From: an uncultured Eggerthellaceae bacterium
Lineage (GTDB): Bacteria > Actinomycetota > Coriobacteriia > Coriobacteriales > Eggerthellaceae
Length of the DNA stretch: 64,000 nucleotides
Direction of reading: 5' to 3'
NCBI GenBank assembly: GCA_910588205.1
Contig: CAJUQK010000003.1
Location: 1-64,000 of the forward strand
Position numbers and translations under genes: made by a program. The notes under the pieces were generated by a model. That model was not told the DNA's origin. It saw only the letters and a list, made by a program, of their open reading frames with translations, and did no database searches. Shown in pieces: positions 9,333-18,213 of the stretch (positions are counted from its first letter, which is position 1; each line of letters begins with the position of its first letter).

Positions 9333-10994
9333 TCAGTCCAGCCTCTGGTGATTCTTCATCCGGTGACGGCTACGGAAGGTTTGGACTATCACATAGACCC
9401 CCAGGACGAACGCCCCCAGGTATCCCAAGACCCCCAGCACGGGCACTTCTAGGAGCTTGGGTTCCATGTTCGTAGTGCACAGGATGGAGGACCCCAGGAA
9501 CAGGCCCACTGAGATGAGCGCCAAGGAGATGCGCCCCACGACGGCATAGACGGTAGCCAGCAAGCTGGTAGAGACCTCCACCTTGCCCGTGAGAGCCACC
9601 TCTCCGCGTTCGAGCATCTCAAGGGTATTCGACACCTGCCTCGGGAGCTTGACCAGAGCTTCAGCAGATCCTGCACTAGAGGTGAGCAGCTCCAGTGCCC
9701 GCATCTCCAAGTGCTTAGGGCTCAATGACTGCATGAGCACGTGCTCGGATACGATATCGAGCACGTTCAGGGTTGGAGCCATATCCTCCAGAACGCCCTC
9801 CAGCGTGACGATGCCGCGCACCAGCATGGTGACGGCCGGAGCCATGATGAGGTTCTGGGTTCGCAGGACCTCAACGATCTCACCCATGACGTCCCCTAAG
9901 TTGATGTTGGAGAGCTCGGCGGAACCGTACTTGTTCAGCAGCACCGAAAGCTCTTGGAGCAGCACACCATAATCAACGGGCCCGCTCTTCTTCGATATGC
10001 TGATCACCGAGTCCATCAATACGTAGGCGTCATTAGAGGTGACCGAGCGGAGCATGCGCCCCACCAGCTGACGCTGGCTGGGATCGAGGCTGCCTGTCAT
10101 GCCGAGGTCTATCCAGATGATCTCCTTCCCCTGGATGATGATGTTGCCCGGATGCGGGTCGGCATGGAAGAAGCCATCATCCAGCACCTGAGAGATATAG
10201 CTTTGGGCGATGCGGAAGCCCAGACGATCCAGATCAGCCCCTTCAGCTTTCAGGGCCGCCAGATCATCCACGTGCACCCCCTCTATATACTGCATGACCA
10301 GTACGGACTCATTGGATGCTGCGGGATAGGGAAGGGGCGAGCTGACGCCTTCCTGAGAGGCTATCTCCGCCCGGAAGCGGATGAGGTTCTCCAACTCGAC
10401 GGTGAAGTCGAGCTCATTGTTGGTGGTGCGCTCAAGCTCATCCAAGAGATTCTCGAAGTTGAGCAAGAGGGTCTTGTGCTCGGTGGTCATGAATTCCGCC
10501 GTAGCCAAGAGCCGACGCATGAGCACGATATCCTCAGACATCTCAGCCACGATGCCCGGACGACGCACCTTCACGGCCACCACCGAGCCGTCCAACAGGA
10601 CCGCCCGATGCACCTGAGCGATGGAGGCGGAGCCCAGTGGGTGGGGGTCTATGGAGAGGAACACCTCTTGCCAGCTGCGGCCGTAGCTAGCATCTATGCA
10701 GTTGATCACCTGGAAGAAGGGCATGGGGGTCACGTCAGCATGGAGCTTCTCGAAGGCCTCGCAGTAGGCTTTCGGGAGGATGTCAGAGCGGGTAGAAGCC
10801 ATCTGGCCGATCTTCACGTAGGTGGGACCCAGAGCCTCGAGCACCTCCACGGCCTTCTCAGGGGTAAGGCCGGACATCACGTCATACTTCCGCAGCACGG
10901 AGATGATCTGGCGCATGCGGCTCCCAGACGTCTTATCCGTCAGCGACAGATGCGCCACCTTGAAGAACTCCTGTAGTGTGGCCAACCCGAACAC
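9333..10994 (-). CDS. ABC1/UbiB-family atypical kinase
   Basis: About 553 residues. The ADCK/UbiB kinase-like domain occupies about 35-380: LGPTYVKIGQMASTR (KxGQ motif), a DPHPLGSASIAQVHRA Ala-rich loop, VVAVKVRRPG (lysine), YISQVLDDGFFHADPHPGNI (catalytic HxDPHPGN) and IWIDLGMTG. Two C-terminal transmembrane helices anchor it. Relatives act as ATPases supporting isoprenoid quinone synthesis or membrane lipid homeostasis. The open frame extends well beyond residue 1, but that part overlaps the divergent promoter and mazG; I chose GTG at 10994 because a TAGAAT -10 box on the same strand lies at 11027-11032. Start uncertain. Confidence 0.8.
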   Translation of the reverse strand: MFGLATLQEFFKVAHLSLTDKTSGSRMRQIISVLRKYDVMSGLTPEKAVEVLEALGPTYVKIGQMASTRSDILPKAYCEAFEKLHADVTPMPFFQVINCIDASYGRSWQEVFLSIDPHPLGSASIAQVHRAVLLDGSVVAVKVRRPGIVAEMSEDIVLMRRLLATAEFMTTEHKTLLLNFENLLDELERTTNNELDFTVELENLIRFRAEIASQEGVSSPLPYPAASNESVLVMQYIEGVHVDDLAALKAEGADLDRLGFRIAQSYISQVLDDGFFHADPHPGNIIIQGKEIIWIDLGMTGSLDPSQRQLVGRMLRSVTSNDAYVLMDSVISISKKSGPVDYGVLLQELSVLLNKYGSAELSNINLGDVMGEIVEVLRTQNLIMAPAVTMLVRGIVTLEGVLEDMAPTLNVLDIVSEHVLMQSLSPKHLEMRALELLTSSAGSAEALVKLPRQVSNTLEMLERGEVALTGKVEVSTSLLATVYAVVGRISLALISVGLFLGSSILCTTNMEPKLLEVPVLGVLGYLGAFVLGVYVIVQTFRSRHRMKNHQRLD

Positions 10995-11026
10995 CCCCCC
11001 CTGCTTCCCCGTTCCGCTCTGCCTCG

Positions 11027-11096
11027 ATTCTATCCTGAGCGACAAAGCCGCAGACCCGTTGTACCCGGGCTGTAACGAGGCCGTATGAGATAGAAT
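11027..11096. promoter_or_regulatory. Divergent -10 boxes of the UbiB-like kinase and mazG
   Basis: TAGAAT occurs on the minus strand at 11027-11032 (for the kinase) and on the plus strand at 11091-11096 (for mazG, whose ATG is 30 bases downstream). No clear -35 element is seen for either, so this is a moderate call based on position and -10 quality. Confidence 0.45.
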
Positions 11097-11126
11097 CGGG
11101 GCGACCAAGGATCGAAAGGACCACCC

Positions 11127-11996
11127 ATGGCAGAAGATGCCGTCACTTCCTCCCCCACCGAAAGAACCTGTCCCCACGCTGCCTTCGATGAGTTCGTAGC
11201 CACCATCGCCCGCCTGCGGGCACCGGATGGGTGCCCTTGGGACAGAGAGCAGACCCATCTTTCCATCGCTCCCAATATGGTGGAAGAGGCCTACGAGGCC
11301 GTGGATGCCATCGAGGCAGACGACATCCAGCATCTGCGCGAAGAGCTGGGAGATGTGCTGCTGCAGGTTGTGCTCCAGAGCCAGATAGCCTCAGATGCAG
11401 GCGAGTTCACCATTGATGACGTCTGCCAGGATATCAATGCGAAGATGATACGGCGGCACCCCCATGTGTTCGGCGATGCAGCCGCTGGCAGCGCCAACGA
11501 GGTGATCACGCTCTGGGACAAGATCAAGCTGCAGGAAAAAGGAGACCAGTCCGAAGCGGCGGGGCCGGAACGCCTCCTGGATGGCGTACCTACGGGCCTT
11601 CCCGCCCTCACCCAGGCTCAGAAGATCTCCCGCAAGGCTGCAGCTGCGGGCTTCGACTGGAATGGCTTGGAGGGCGTATGGGAGAAGGTGGCCGAGGAGA
11701 CGTCTGAGCTCAAAGCCGCTTATGAGAGCGCCCCGAAGGATGCAGCAGGGAAAGTGCTCCACGATAGCCCTGCCGCCACTGCCGTAGAGCTGGAGATGGG
11801 GGATGTGCTCTTCAGCCTGGTGAATGTGGCACGGAAGATGGGCATCAACTCTGAGAACGCCCTTCGCGCCACGTGCCGGAAATTCCGTGAGCGCTGGGCG
11901 TCCATGGAAGACGATGCCTACGCCAAAGGAACCACCTTGGAAGAGATGAGCCCAACGGAGCAGGAAACCCTCTGGCAGAAGGCGAAACGGCCCTAA
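11127..11996 (+). CDS. mazG: Nucleoside triphosphate pyrophosphohydrolase MazG
   Basis: 289 residues with two MazG repeats. The first (about 12-125) has the WDREQTHLSIAPNMVEEAYEAVDAI and EELGDVLLQVVLQSQIA helices that supply the magnesium-binding ExxE-12-ExxD pattern; the second (about 165-280) has EETSELKAAYES and ELEMGDVLFSLVNVARKM. It hydrolyses NTPs to NMPs, cleaning oxidised or excess nucleotides. AAAGGA precedes the ATG. It converges on the MFS-CBS gene with only 10 bases between stops. Confidence 0.92.
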   Translation: MAEDAVTSSPTERTCPHAAFDEFVATIARLRAPDGCPWDREQTHLSIAPNMVEEAYEAVDAIEADDIQHLREELGDVLLQVVLQSQIASDAGEFTIDDVCQDINAKMIRRHPHVFGDAAAGSANEVITLWDKIKLQEKGDQSEAAGPERLLDGVPTGLPALTQAQKISRKAAAAGFDWNGLEGVWEKVAEETSELKAAYESAPKDAAGKVLHDSPAATAVELEMGDVLFSLVNVARKMGINSENALRATCRKFRERWASMEDDAYAKGTTLEEMSPTEQETLWQKAKRP

Positions 11997-12006
11997 CGGA
12001 AGCTGC

Positions 12007-14010
12007 CTAGCAGGCGCGCTCGCTTTGCCCCTTATCCTGCTCCTCTATCGCATCCACGATCTCTGACAGGTTCCGCATGATGTCACGACGGGACAGCGTG
12101 CCCACCAGCTGACCGTTGGACACGACGGGTACTTTCTTGATGCGTCGTTCTGCCAGCACGCGACATGCGTCGTCAATGGGAAGGTCGGCCTCCACCGATA
12201 TGACCTTCTTAGTGGCGATGCCCATGACGTTCAGGTCCAACAGCCCCAGCAGGCGTCCCTTGAGGGGCGAATCATCCACGAACCGATACAGATTGAGCGT
12301 CGTGTCGATCACGGAGATGTCATGGCGGCCCAGATAGTTCGCGATGTCTCCGTCTGAGATGAACCCGACGAGCACGCCGTCGGCGTCTACGATAGGCAGG
12401 CCACTGGAATCCGTGGCAGACATCAAGCGGATGATGCTACGCATGGGCATGTCGCTGGTAGCCACCACAGGGTCACCGTTCATGGCATCCTGCACCTTGG
12501 TGCCCATGGTGCCACCCAGGAGCTCTATCCGTGATTCGTCCGCGCGAGCATCCACCGTCACGCCATCAAGGACAGCTGCATAATCAGGCAACGTCTCCGG
12601 GGCCTCCCCGGACGCTCCCTTCGCCCGCCGGTCCTTATCGCTCACGAACAACACGATGATCAGCACTGCCACCGCCATGAGGATGGCAGTAGCCGTATAG
12701 GCCATGTGATACCCCGTGAACGCTTGCTCCACGGGCGATGCATCGGGCACCAGCAGAGGTGAGAGCGCTGATATGGAGACGAGGAGCGCCGTGCCCACAC
12801 TGGCAGCCACCTGATTGAGCGTATTGGAGAGCCCTTGAGCATGCTGGATGACGGAATTATCCAAGGAATTCACGCCCCAGGTATTGAGCGGCGTCATGGT
12901 GAATTGCAGACCCACCGTGAGCACCGTGTAGGCCAGCATGATGAACACGAAGCTGGAATCCATTCCCAATGCGACCAAGCATCCCGCACCGGCCAACGCA
13001 ACGAACGCGCCGGGGACCACGATGCGCTTAGCGCCGAAGCGGTCGAACAAGCGCCCGCTCACGAGCCCCATGAATGCTCCGATGACCGCACCCGGGAGCA
13101 TGGCAACGCCGGACATCGTGGCAGAATAGCCGCGAACGCCCTGGATATAGAGCGGCGTGATGACACCCGTGCCCATGAGGGCCGCCTGCACCGTGACGAT
13201 GATGATCACAGAGATGGCGTACTTGCGCGTGCTGAGGATGCCTACCTTGAGCATGGGTTCGGGTATCGTGAGCTGACGACGCACATAGAACCCCATGAGG
13301 ATGATACCCACCACGATGAGACCTGCAGTGAGTGCCATGTTCGGCGTGGATGCGAAGGTTGACAGTCCGAAGAGAAGGCAGACCAGACCGCAGGTGGAGA
13401 GCACCACGGAAGGCACATCGAAGCGGCTGCGCTTGAAATCCCCGTAGTCCTTGAGCGTGAACACCGCGAGCACGATGACCACGACCGACAAGGCGAAGAC
13501 GATGCCGAACAACCACCGCCAACCGACCGAATCCACGAGCAGGCCCGCAAGCGAAGGACCGACCGCGGGCGCGAAGCCGATGATGAGACCGATGACACCC
13601 ATGGCCGTTCCGCGCATCTCGCGCGGGAATACGAGCAGGATGACCGTGAACACCATGGGCATGATGGCGCCCGTGCACACCGCCTGGAGGATGCGCCCGA
13701 GCAAGAGCACGGGGAACACCGGTGCCAGCGCAGCCGCCAGAGAGCCCACCATGAACACGCAGAGGAAGCTGATGAAGAGCTGGCGTGTGGTGAACCGTCC
13801 GATCAGGTAGGCCGAAAGCGGGATGACGACCGCCTCTACCAGCGAATAGCCGCTCGTGAGCCACTGGACCGTGGTGGCATCCACGTTCAACGAGCCCATG
13901 ATGGCGGGCAACGCCGGAGACAGCAGTGTCAGATTGAGCACCGCCAACAGCGTGCCTGACAGCAGCACGCCGACCATGACCAGGTCTTTCCTGTCTACAC
14001 CTAGAGCCAT
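12007..14010 (-). CDS. DHA2-type MFS exporter fused to two CBS domains
   Basis: 667 residues. The first ~480 form a multi-drug MFS domain of the DHA2 (EmrB/QacA) type with about 14 helices: LTLLSPALPAIMGSLN, WLTSGYSLVEAVVIPLSAYLIGRF and LGRILQAVCTGAIMPM are typical. After a linker, two CBS motifs fill about 530-650 (TSDMPMRSIIRLMSATDSSGLPIVD and RRIKKVPVVSNGQLVGTLSRRDIM). CBS pairs bind adenosine nucleotides and usually regulate the attached protein; this fusion is unusual in DHA2 exporters. ATG at 14010 was chosen over an upstream frame extension because AGAGGGG lies before it. It lies downstream of the molybdoenzyme locus on the same strand. Confidence 0.85.
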   Translation of the reverse strand: MALGVDRKDLVMVGVLLSGTLLAVLNLTLLSPALPAIMGSLNVDATTVQWLTSGYSLVEAVVIPLSAYLIGRFTTRQLFISFLCVFMVGSLAAALAPVFPVLLLGRILQAVCTGAIMPMVFTVILLVFPREMRGTAMGVIGLIIGFAPAVGPSLAGLLVDSVGWRWLFGIVFALSVVVIVLAVFTLKDYGDFKRSRFDVPSVVLSTCGLVCLLFGLSTFASTPNMALTAGLIVVGIILMGFYVRRQLTIPEPMLKVGILSTRKYAISVIIIVTVQAALMGTGVITPLYIQGVRGYSATMSGVAMLPGAVIGAFMGLVSGRLFDRFGAKRIVVPGAFVALAGAGCLVALGMDSSFVFIMLAYTVLTVGLQFTMTPLNTWGVNSLDNSVIQHAQGLSNTLNQVAASVGTALLVSISALSPLLVPDASPVEQAFTGYHMAYTATAILMAVAVLIIVLFVSDKDRRAKGASGEAPETLPDYAAVLDGVTVDARADESRIELLGGTMGTKVQDAMNGDPVVATSDMPMRSIIRLMSATDSSGLPIVDADGVLVGFISDGDIANYLGRHDISVIDTTLNLYRFVDDSPLKGRLLGLLDLNVMGIATKKVISVEADLPIDDACRVLAERRIKKVPVVSNGQLVGTLSRRDIMRNLSEIVDAIEEQDKGQSERAC

Positions 14011-14158
14011 ATTCAGTTCGCCCCTCTTTGCTTTTCTTGATCCGAATACGCGAGAAAATCTCTTTTCGAACCGGCGATTGTAGCGCAAATCAGCACATTC
14101 GCAAGCGAAAGGACGAAAATCGTTGCCGAGAGAAAGAGAGCATTGCCGATGAACCACC

Positions 14159-15379
14159 CTACTTGAACCTGCAGAGCGCAACGCATACCGTGCCGAGAAG
14201 CGCAGCACCTGCGGCGACCGAGCCGCAGAGCATCCACTGATCCAGGCCAGGCCCAAGCAGCGTCGCAGGCACCACCGTCCCCAGGAACTGACCCAGGCTC
14301 TGCACGAGCAAGAGCACGCCCATCCCAATGGACATGAGCTCAGGTCTGCCAAGCACGCTCGGATACGCTGCCACGAACACCGTGGGCGCACCCATGGCAC
14401 AGAGGCCCATGACAACAAGCGCTACCCACATCAGCAGGCCGGAGATATTCAACATGATGAAACAGCACGGCCCCAGCACCAGCATCCCCAAGATGCACAG
14501 GGGCTTGCAGCGTCCCAGCCGATCAGAGATGGCACCGAAGGCGATGGAGGATATGACCGCGAGCATCATCGGAAGCGTGCTGATGATGCCGGACTGGGCA
14601 GGGCTCATACCCTGCTGCTGTAATGCAGTGGGTGCATAGGCGAGGATAGTGAGAAGCACCATCTGGAAGATAGCGAAGGGCGCGAGGAATAGCCATGTGT
14701 TCGGCTTGAAGAACACACGCCATCCGCCAGGGACGCCCGCAGACGCACCTGTTATTGGCTTCGGCGCTTTCACATACCACGCGAACGCTACACCCGATAC
14801 TGCTGTGATGAGCGCGTAACCTAACCAAAGCCCCATATGACCCACGCTGTAATAGAGGGTGGGAGTGAGCAGACCCGCAAACGTTGCCCCGAGCATGCCC
14901 CCGAGCATGTAGATGCCCGTTGCGGTGCCCATCTTGGCAGGATCAACGCATGCCTGGATGATCAGGGGAGCACAGGCCACGACGAACACGAGGGCCACAC
15001 CCTCAAGCGCTCGAGCTACGAGCAGGAGCAGAAAATCAGAGGCGAACGCTCCGGCAATGCCCGCGCAAACACTCAACGCAACTGCTGCCAAGATGATGTT
15101 CTTGGGGCCGAAGCGTCGTGCGAGGAATCCGGTAGGGATCGCCACGACGATACCCACGAACGTGAAGATGGACATCGACCAAGATGCCGTAGGGGCATCA
15201 ACGGCGAACTGAGCCATGAAGTCTGTCATGATGGTAGGGACCTTGTATTGCGCCATGGTCACCGCTGTTGCCACCAAGAACAGCACGATACCTACGCCAA
15301 GGGCGCTCCTATACGCCTGCATCTCTGCCTGTGCACTGGGAACCGAACGAACCTGTCCCCTTTCCCCTTCTGCAGCCAT
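14159..15379 (-). CDS. MFS transporter of the molybdoenzyme locus
   Basis: 406 residues, 12 predicted helices, MFS superfamily (GFLARRFGPKNIIL loop; FGAISDRLGRCKPLCILGM second-half loop). It is likely to import or exchange the aromatic substrate or product of the neighbouring enzymes; this is inferred from position only. ATG at 15379 is preferred over ATG at 15388 because AGAGAGG abuts the latter and is nine bases from the former. It follows the ferredoxin-like gene after a hairpin, so it may be transcribed at lower level from the same operon or separately. Confidence 0.8.
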   Translation of the reverse strand: MAAEGERGQVRSVPSAQAEMQAYRSALGVGIVLFLVATAVTMAQYKVPTIMTDFMAQFAVDAPTASWSMSIFTFVGIVVAIPTGFLARRFGPKNIILAAVALSVCAGIAGAFASDFLLLLVARALEGVALVFVVACAPLIIQACVDPAKMGTATGIYMLGGMLGATFAGLLTPTLYYSVGHMGLWLGYALITAVSGVAFAWYVKAPKPITGASAGVPGGWRVFFKPNTWLFLAPFAIFQMVLLTILAYAPTALQQQGMSPAQSGIISTLPMMLAVISSIAFGAISDRLGRCKPLCILGMLVLGPCCFIMLNISGLLMWVALVVMGLCAMGAPTVFVAAYPSVLGRPELMSIGMGVLLLVQSLGQFLGTVVPATLLGPGLDQWMLCGSVAAGAALLGTVCVALCRFK

Positions 15380-15410
15380 CAGCGCCATCCTCTCTTGACG
15401 GATCCCCAAA

Positions 15411-15441
15411 GAAGAAGGGAGCCGGCACCAAGGCCGGCTCC
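15411..15441 (-). terminator. Hairpin after the ferredoxin-like gene
   Basis: A 9-bp perfect stem (15418-15426 with 15433-15441, 6-nt loop) is followed on the minus strand by CTTCTTCTTT, a pyrimidine-rich but interrupted U-tract. It lies 14 bases after the stop of the Fe-S gene and could terminate partially before the MFS gene. Confidence 0.65.
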
Positions 15442-15455
15442 ACGAATGCTTCGCC

Positions 15456-15800
15456 CTAATCGTTGTAAGGCGTGAAGAGCGCTCTATGCGTCTTCTCAGC
15501 GACGACCTCCGACAGCTCATCGACGGTGCCGAAGTACAGGCAGTGCGCCGGGCAGTGCATGACGCAGCTGGGCGGCTTGCCAACAGCCGTGCGCTCCTCG
15601 CACAGGTCGCACAGGCTCGTAGGCATGGGCAGATAGTTGTACTCCCATTTGCCGTTCGGCAGTTCGCGAGGGCCATCCTGCAAGATCTTGATGCCGAACT
15701 GGCCCGTGCCCAGATCGAGCGCCTTGCGGCAGGCCACCTCGCACGTGTGGCAGCCCGTGCAGTAATCGTAGTCGACGAGAAGTCCATATCCTATGGTCAT
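15456..15800 (-). CDS. Two-cluster 4Fe-4S electron transfer protein
   Basis: 114 residues, no signal peptide or membrane helix. Cysteines form two sets: CTGCHTCEVAC near the N-terminus and CDLCEERTAVGKPPSCVMHCPAHC in the second half, consistent with two [4Fe-4S] clusters of the DmsB/ferredoxin type. It is shorter than the four-cluster DmsB subunits. It lies 13 bases after the molybdoenzyme gene at 15814 with GGGAGG before its ATG, so it is almost certainly its cytoplasmic electron donor, and perhaps that of the second paralogue too. Confidence 0.88.
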   Translation of the reverse strand: MTIGYGLLVDYDYCTGCHTCEVACRKALDLGTGQFGIKILQDGPRELPNGKWEYNYLPMPTSLCDLCEERTAVGKPPSCVMHCPAHCLYFGTVDELSEVVAEKTHRALFTPYND

Positions 15801-15813
15801 GATGTTTCCTCCC

Positions 15814-18174
15814 TTAAGCCCTGTGGCTGTAGTCTTTGTCCACTTCGGTCGTTGCGCCCGGCTTCGAGAAGCCGTCGCCTTCTGAAACACGGATCGAAGG
15901 CATGTCTTCGCTGTTCTCAGGCGTGCATGCATACACCTTGCATAGCTGATTCTTGTAAGGAGCGCCGTATCCGGTCACGCCGTTGTCGCACTGCGGCACG
16001 AGGTTGTTGATGTTGGAGTCGAACACGCCGTAGAGCGTGGGTTCAGCGGCCTCCTTCTCAGGGAACCACCAACCGTGATCAGCGCGCACCACGCGGTCGT
16101 CCAGCGACGGGTTGATGCGCAGGCGCTGACGGCAGCGACCATGCTGGTTCTCGAGCCAGCACCACTGCTCATCCTGGAGCCCCAGCTTCTCAGCGGACGC
16201 CACGGAGAGCTCGAAGTGCGGGTCTGGATACAGCTCACGGCTCATGACCTCAGGCTGGCGATGCTCGGAGTGGAAGAACTCCACATGGCGTGCACCCGTG
16301 CTCAGGACGAAGGGATACTCCTCCCAGAGGTCAGGGCGCGAGTACGGGCTCGAATGAGGCTCGTCCCAATCGGGCAGCGGATCATATCCCCACAGCTGGA
16401 ACACCGAGTCGAACAGCTCGATGCGGCCCGTGGGCGTGTTGAAGCCAGGCTGACCATCCGGGCGAAGCAGACCCTTCTCATGCTTGCGATATTGGAAGTC
16501 CGGATAGGAGTACACCTCATCCTGCAGCTGCACGTAGTCACCCTCATATCCTGGCGTCTCCGTCTTGAGGATGTGGTCGGACCAGCCAGCATCATCATCC
16601 CACGGGAAGCGCTCGGGATGGAGGCGCTTGCCGAGCTCGGTGACGATGGTGTCATCAGACTTGACATCCGCATAGTCCACCACCTTGCGCATGCCGCGGA
16701 GGGGCACCCACCAGACGCGCTGCGAATCGCGCTCGGGGGACATGGCTGCAGGGAGGAAGATGTCTGCGAAGGCCACCGCCGTAGGAGTGAGGAACAGGTC
16801 GTTGACCACGACGAAGTCGAGCGTCTTGACTGCCCGGTAGATGCGCGGAGCATCGGCACCCATGTTGGCGATGGGGTTGGTGGAGGTGAGCCAGAGCATC
16901 CGGATGGGATAGGGCTTACCCGTCTCGATGGCCTCCAGGATGGAATCCGAATGAGCCGTTGAGCTGAATCCGGCCTTTGCCATTAGCGGATACTCCGCGC
17001 CGATGCGCTTGCCCTGCGCCTCTGGAGGCAGGAAATCGTATCCATAGTTATAGGAGACGTTCTGCCCATATGCGTTCAGGATGATGATGTTGCCGCCCGG
17101 GACATCGGTGTTGCCGGTGATGGCCCAGATGGCATTGATGGCCTGCGCGCTGGGGATGCCCCAGACCGCCTGGTCGATGGGCAGGCCCCACTGGATGGTG
17201 GACGGCCAGTTCGTCGCATAGGCGCGCGCTGCCTCGCGGATCAGCTCCGGCTCCACCCAGCAGATCTCCCCCACGCGCTCCGGCGTCCACTCGCGCACAC
17301 GCTCAGCCAGCTCATCGAAACCGTAGGTCCATTTCTCCACGAAGTCATGATCGTAGAGGTCCTCTTCGATGATGACGTTCAGCCAACCCAGGGCCATGGC
17401 GCCATCGGTACCCGGCCGCAGGCGCAGCCAGTAATCGGAGCGGGATGCCAGCCAAGTCAGGGATGGATCGACCGTGATCATCTTCGACCCACGCTGCACG
17501 CAGTCCACGATCCAGTGACCGTAGAAGTTGTCCGAGTTGGACTCGACGGCGTTACAGCCCCAATTCACGATGAACTTGGGCAGACGCCACTCGGTGTTCT
17601 CTTCGTCGTAGCGCTGAGCGAACTGCTGGGACATGTCCGCGATCAAAAAGTCGCCATTCATAGACGCCATGGCGGCAGAGCGCGGCTGGAAGCAGGACTC
17701 GCCCGAAAGGAAGCCCAAGCAGAAGTTGGGGGAATCGAACGCCGCGTAACAGAGATAGGGGATCTGCCAGCAATTGTTGCGCCCGGTTCCGATCATGCAA
17801 GCGATGGACTCGCCACCATAATCCTTCCAGATCTCACGGACCTTGGCTTCGATGATGTCATAGGCCTCATCCCAGCTGATGTTCTCCCACTTGTTCTGTC
17901 CGCGCTCACCTACGCGCTTCAAGGGGTTCTTGGGGCGGCGGTCGTTGTTCACGACTTCGGGCATCTCCAGGCAGCGCATGCAGAGCGTTCCTTGGTTGAA
18001 CCCGCAATCAGGGTCTCCCTCGACCTTCTCTAGCTTGCCGTCCTTGGTGTAGTACAGGACAGCACATCCATCATGGCAGCCAGGGCCCGACCAGACGGTC
18101 GTCCGGGTCACATCATAGTCCCCGTCCTTCCACTGGGATTGCCCTCGGTGCTTCTCGTAGTAATCTAGGTTCAT
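15814..18174 (-). CDS. Cytoplasmic molybdopterin enzyme, catechol dehydroxylase/transhydroxylase-like (paralogue 1)
   Basis: 786-residue bis-MGD enzyme of the DMSO reductase superfamily without a Tat signal, so it should act in the cytoplasm. The N-terminal Fe-S region has C33-x3-C37-x27-C65 plus C68; the first of the four usual cysteines (position 30) is glycine. Cys161 in SGESCFQPR is at the usual place of the molybdenum ligand. MGD-binding stretches include IVNWGCNAVESNSDNFYGHW, WLTSTNPIANMGADAPR and the C-terminal GYGAPYKNQLCKVYA. Overall it resembles the acetylene hydratase, pyrogallol transhydroxylase and gut catechol dehydroxylase group. The substrate is not determinable from sequence. 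GAGGAG-type sites precede the ATG; it sits between its paralogue and the ferredoxin-like gene. Confidence 0.85.
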   Translation of the reverse strand: MNLDYYEKHRGQSQWKDGDYDVTRTTVWSGPGCHDGCAVLYYTKDGKLEKVEGDPDCGFNQGTLCMRCLEMPEVVNNDRRPKNPLKRVGERGQNKWENISWDEAYDIIEAKVREIWKDYGGESIACMIGTGRNNCWQIPYLCYAAFDSPNFCLGFLSGESCFQPRSAAMASMNGDFLIADMSQQFAQRYDEENTEWRLPKFIVNWGCNAVESNSDNFYGHWIVDCVQRGSKMITVDPSLTWLASRSDYWLRLRPGTDGAMALGWLNVIIEEDLYDHDFVEKWTYGFDELAERVREWTPERVGEICWVEPELIREAARAYATNWPSTIQWGLPIDQAVWGIPSAQAINAIWAITGNTDVPGGNIIILNAYGQNVSYNYGYDFLPPEAQGKRIGAEYPLMAKAGFSSTAHSDSILEAIETGKPYPIRMLWLTSTNPIANMGADAPRIYRAVKTLDFVVVNDLFLTPTAVAFADIFLPAAMSPERDSQRVWWVPLRGMRKVVDYADVKSDDTIVTELGKRLHPERFPWDDDAGWSDHILKTETPGYEGDYVQLQDEVYSYPDFQYRKHEKGLLRPDGQPGFNTPTGRIELFDSVFQLWGYDPLPDWDEPHSSPYSRPDLWEEYPFVLSTGARHVEFFHSEHRQPEVMSRELYPDPHFELSVASAEKLGLQDEQWCWLENQHGRCRQRLRINPSLDDRVVRADHGWWFPEKEAAEPTLYGVFDSNINNLVPQCDNGVTGYGAPYKNQLCKVYACTPENSEDMPSIRVSEGDGFSKPGATTEVDKDYSHRA

Positions 18175-18213
18175 GCACCTACTCCTCTCATTGCCTTCTC
18201 AGAACCTGCGAGC

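Noticed and set aside
10995-11333. N-terminal extension of the UbiB-like kinase
   Set aside because: The extra 113 codons overlap the divergent mazG gene and its promoter, and contain a -10 box for the kinase itself.
13028-13864. Open frame within the MFS-CBS gene in another frame
   Set aside because: Composition is His/Arg/Gly-rich and improbable as protein; the other frame encodes a well-conserved transporter.
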